A DNA stretch of 26,236 nt from JAAKFL01 sp964629645 (GTDB lineage: Bacteria > Chlamydiota > Chlamydiia > Chlamydiales > SLFE01). A program made the position numbers and the translations under genes. Where the stretch lies: the NCBI GenBank assembly GCA_964629645.1, contig CAZVSU010000033.1, positions 1-26,236 on the forward strand. Direction: 5' to 3'. Under the pieces are notes generated by a model. It was not told where the DNA came from, searched no databases, and saw only the letters and a list, made by a program, of their open reading frames with translations. Below are positions 25,219 through 26,236 of this stretch, piece after piece (within the stretch, counting starts at the first letter, position 1; every line of letters starts with the position of its first letter).

Positions 25219-25247
25219 TTTTTAACAAGACTGATTTTTCTTATCAA
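25219..25247 (-). promoter_or_regulatory. Candidate promoter for the RasGAP-like gene
   Basis: On the minus strand TTGATA (25242-25247) and TAAAAA (25219-25224) are separated by 17 bp. It lies 40 bp before the ATG at 25179, in a strongly A+T-rich stretch, where chance matches are common. It may also serve the SDR and aroB genes downstream. Confidence 0.4.
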
Positions 25248-25336
25248 GAAGAAAAAAAAAACTAATTAAGCAAATTAATATTACTTTCAACCCTTGATTG
25301 AGGCCGTCATCCGATCAAGAAGAGGCCATCAGGGAT

Positions 25337-25543
25337 TCAGTCTTTGACGATAATCTGGCCGAGGACATTGACCACAAAGAGCTGTTGAATTTTTCGCAGC
25401 TTTTTTGGGTCCACATGGCAAATGATGCCGTTATCCGTCATTTGAAGGCCCCATTCGGGCTCGATGTAGTGTGAAACAGCAGAATAATCGGGATTTTCAA
25501 TGAGGGTAATAAAACAACTTCTGTGATCTGTGGAAACACTCAT
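25337..25543 (-). CDS. Small protein of unknown function (68 residues)
   Basis: The ATG at 25543 is chosen for its GGAG 6 nt upstream; the same frame extends to 25600 without a ribosome binding site. The product MSVSTDHRSCFITLIENPD has no signal peptide or membrane helix and contains EPEWGLQMTDNGIICHVDPK and a basic PKKLRKIQQL segment before a hydrophobic end (LFVVNVLGQIIVKD). It looks like a compact soluble protein, perhaps regulatory, but no family is recognised. It is divergent from the secreted-protein gene at 25700 and lies upstream of the RasGAP-like gene; no terminator was found in the gap between them. Confidence 0.6.
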   Translation of the reverse strand: MSVSTDHRSCFITLIENPDYSAVSHYIEPEWGLQMTDNGIICHVDPKKLRKIQQLFVVNVLGQIIVKD

Positions 25544-25639
25544 GGAACACTCCTTTATCTGAATGACTGAATGAACGGTGCCTCTATATTTCAAGATCAA
25601 AATTTATTTTTCAATCAATTATGCATGTCTCTCCAAATT

Positions 25640-25668
25640 TTGACTAAATGGCTGACCTCCTGTATGAT
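25640..25668 (+). promoter_or_regulatory. Near-consensus sigma-70 promoter for the secreted protein at 25700
   Basis: TTGACT (25640-25645) and TATGAT (25663-25668) with a 17-bp spacer, one mismatch to consensus in each hexamer. The transcript would start near 25675, leaving a leader of about 25 nt that holds AAGGAG in front of the ATG. Confidence 0.75.
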
Positions 25669-25699
25669 AGAAGGGCTTATTCTCACAAAGGAGAGAATT

Positions 25700-26236
25700 A
25701 TGATGAAACGATTCATTGTTTTGATGGCCGCATGGTCATTGTTTGCCGTGTGTCACGCACACGGAGCCCATCAAGTCACCTGCACAAGAGACATGATGCC
25801 AGCGTATCAAACATTGATTCAACTTCCCGAAGCAAAAGCTGTCGTTGACAAGGCCCTCGAGAACGGCCCCATTCGCGTTGAAAGTTCCGGTCGCCGTTCA
25901 GGCGGTTTTGAAGGAATGTGGGATTCGGGACGACGCGCGATTGTCGTGTCGCCGACTGCCAACAGAACAGTCGGTCAAAGGGTGAACACTCTGATGATGG
26001 AGTTTCACAATGCGAAAAGCGACCGCGAGTTCGACCGTTTGTTCGCCATGGCGAGAAGCAACCGGCTATCAAAAGACAAATATGTCGAAGAAGTTGAACG
26101 AGTCGAGCACATCAACGCTGTCAACTCATCGAAGTTGCTGGCCGCGGGCATCCAAAGGGGAGTTTATCCTGCCGATGCCGCGTGGAACGTCTTTGCCGAC
26201 TTTGACAGCCACTACCAAATGCAGCAAATCTGCGAC
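25700..26236 (+). CDS. Secreted protein of unknown function, N-terminal part
   Basis: 179 residues are visible and the frame is open at the window end. The ATG at 25700 follows AAGGAG by 6 nt; a second ATG at 25703 is possible. The N-terminus MMKRFIVLMAAWSLFAVCHA is a Sec signal peptide. Further features are a Gly/Arg patch (SSGRRSGGFEGMWDSGRRAI), a helix VNTLMMEFHNAKSDREFDRL and an acidic amphipathic helix (KYVEEVERVEHINAV). The MEFHNA helix sits where a metalloprotease HExxH would, but the metal ligands are absent, so no enzymatic role is claimed. The strong promoter suggests high expression. Export to periplasm or beyond is inferred from the signal peptide. Confidence 0.8.
   Translation, partial: MMKRFIVLMAAWSLFAVCHAHGAHQVTCTRDMMPAYQTLIQLPEAKAVVDKALENGPIRVESSGRRSGGFEGMWDSGRRAIVVSPTANRTVGQRVNTLMMEFHNAKSDREFDRLFAMARSNRLSKDKYVEEVERVEHINAVNSSKLLAAGIQRGVYPADAAWNVFADFDSHYQMQQICD

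Noticed and set aside
25285..25335. GAGGCC repeat and CTTGAT/ATCAAG arms as a possible terminator
   Set aside because: The GAGGCC copies are direct, not inverted, the 6-bp inverted arms enclose a long loop, and no T-run follows the stem in the relevant direction.
25648..25848. Plus-strand frame of 66 residues
   Set aside because: It begins inside the promoter spacer of the secreted-protein gene and reads out of frame with its signal peptide, which has a proper ribosome binding site.
1..26236. CRISPR arrays, tRNA or rRNA genes, phage genes
   Set aside because: No short spaced repeats, no cloverleaf-like sequence with a CCA-type end and no conserved rRNA segment were seen on either strand.

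Overview
The window looks like a piece of a chlamydia-type chromosome, most likely an amoeba-associated environmental chlamydia. The reasons are a very large SWIM-SNF2 helicase of the size found in Chlamydiae, an RHS/YD-repeat surface protein, a tripartite ABC exporter, an aroB-type enzyme, a DsbB-like protein and several candidate host-directed effectors, in native DNA of roughly half G+C. This assignment is inferred from gene content only; no rRNA or tRNA gene is present to anchor it.

Layout. Positions 1-5724 (minus strand) hold a Sec-targeted RHS protein whose C-terminal tail carries a lipase-like Ser/Asp/His pattern. A partial lipoprotein gene starts 11 bp downstream and is a natural candidate for its immunity partner. 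Positions 6004-10155 (minus) hold the SWIM-SNF2 helicase and, just upstream, a small membrane protein. A short divergent promoter region leads to a sodium:amino-acid symporter (AGCS family) at 10269-11606 (plus).

Positions 11590-15994 are the structural oddity. A 520-bp segment, the 3' end of an ABC-permease gene, is present twice in direct orientation with one mismatch. Between the copies sit 3365 bp of visibly more A+T-rich DNA carrying a cobyrinate a,c-diamide synthase-like gene (CobB/CbiA family) and, translationally coupled to it, a Sec-signal nitrilase with an intact Glu-Lys-Cys triad and a second, degenerate nitrilase-like half. The geometry is what single-crossover integration of a 3885-bp circle would leave: one intact permease and one truncated copy. 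The nitrilase ends with 19 residues read out of the permease repeat.

Positions 15481-20054 (minus) are a complete exporter operon, transcribed TolC-like outer-membrane protein, HlyD/MacA-like adaptor, ABC ATPase, MacB/FtsX-like permease, mostly with ATGA overlaps. Divergent from it, 20158-21096 (plus) encodes a signal-peptide protein with a Cys/His/Asp arrangement like YopT/C58 cysteine proteases.

Positions 21063-25179 (minus) carry, in transcription order, a protein with a recognisable RasGAP domain (arginine finger present), an NAD-dependent epimerase/dehydratase-like SDR, an AroB-type cyclase, a 53-residue membrane protein and a DsbB-like protein. The RasGAP-like protein is the most surprising gene here: a eukaryote-type Ras regulator in bacterial DNA, with the look of an effector. 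The right end holds a 68-residue unknown gene (minus) and, behind a near-consensus promoter, a secreted protein of unknown function that runs off the window.
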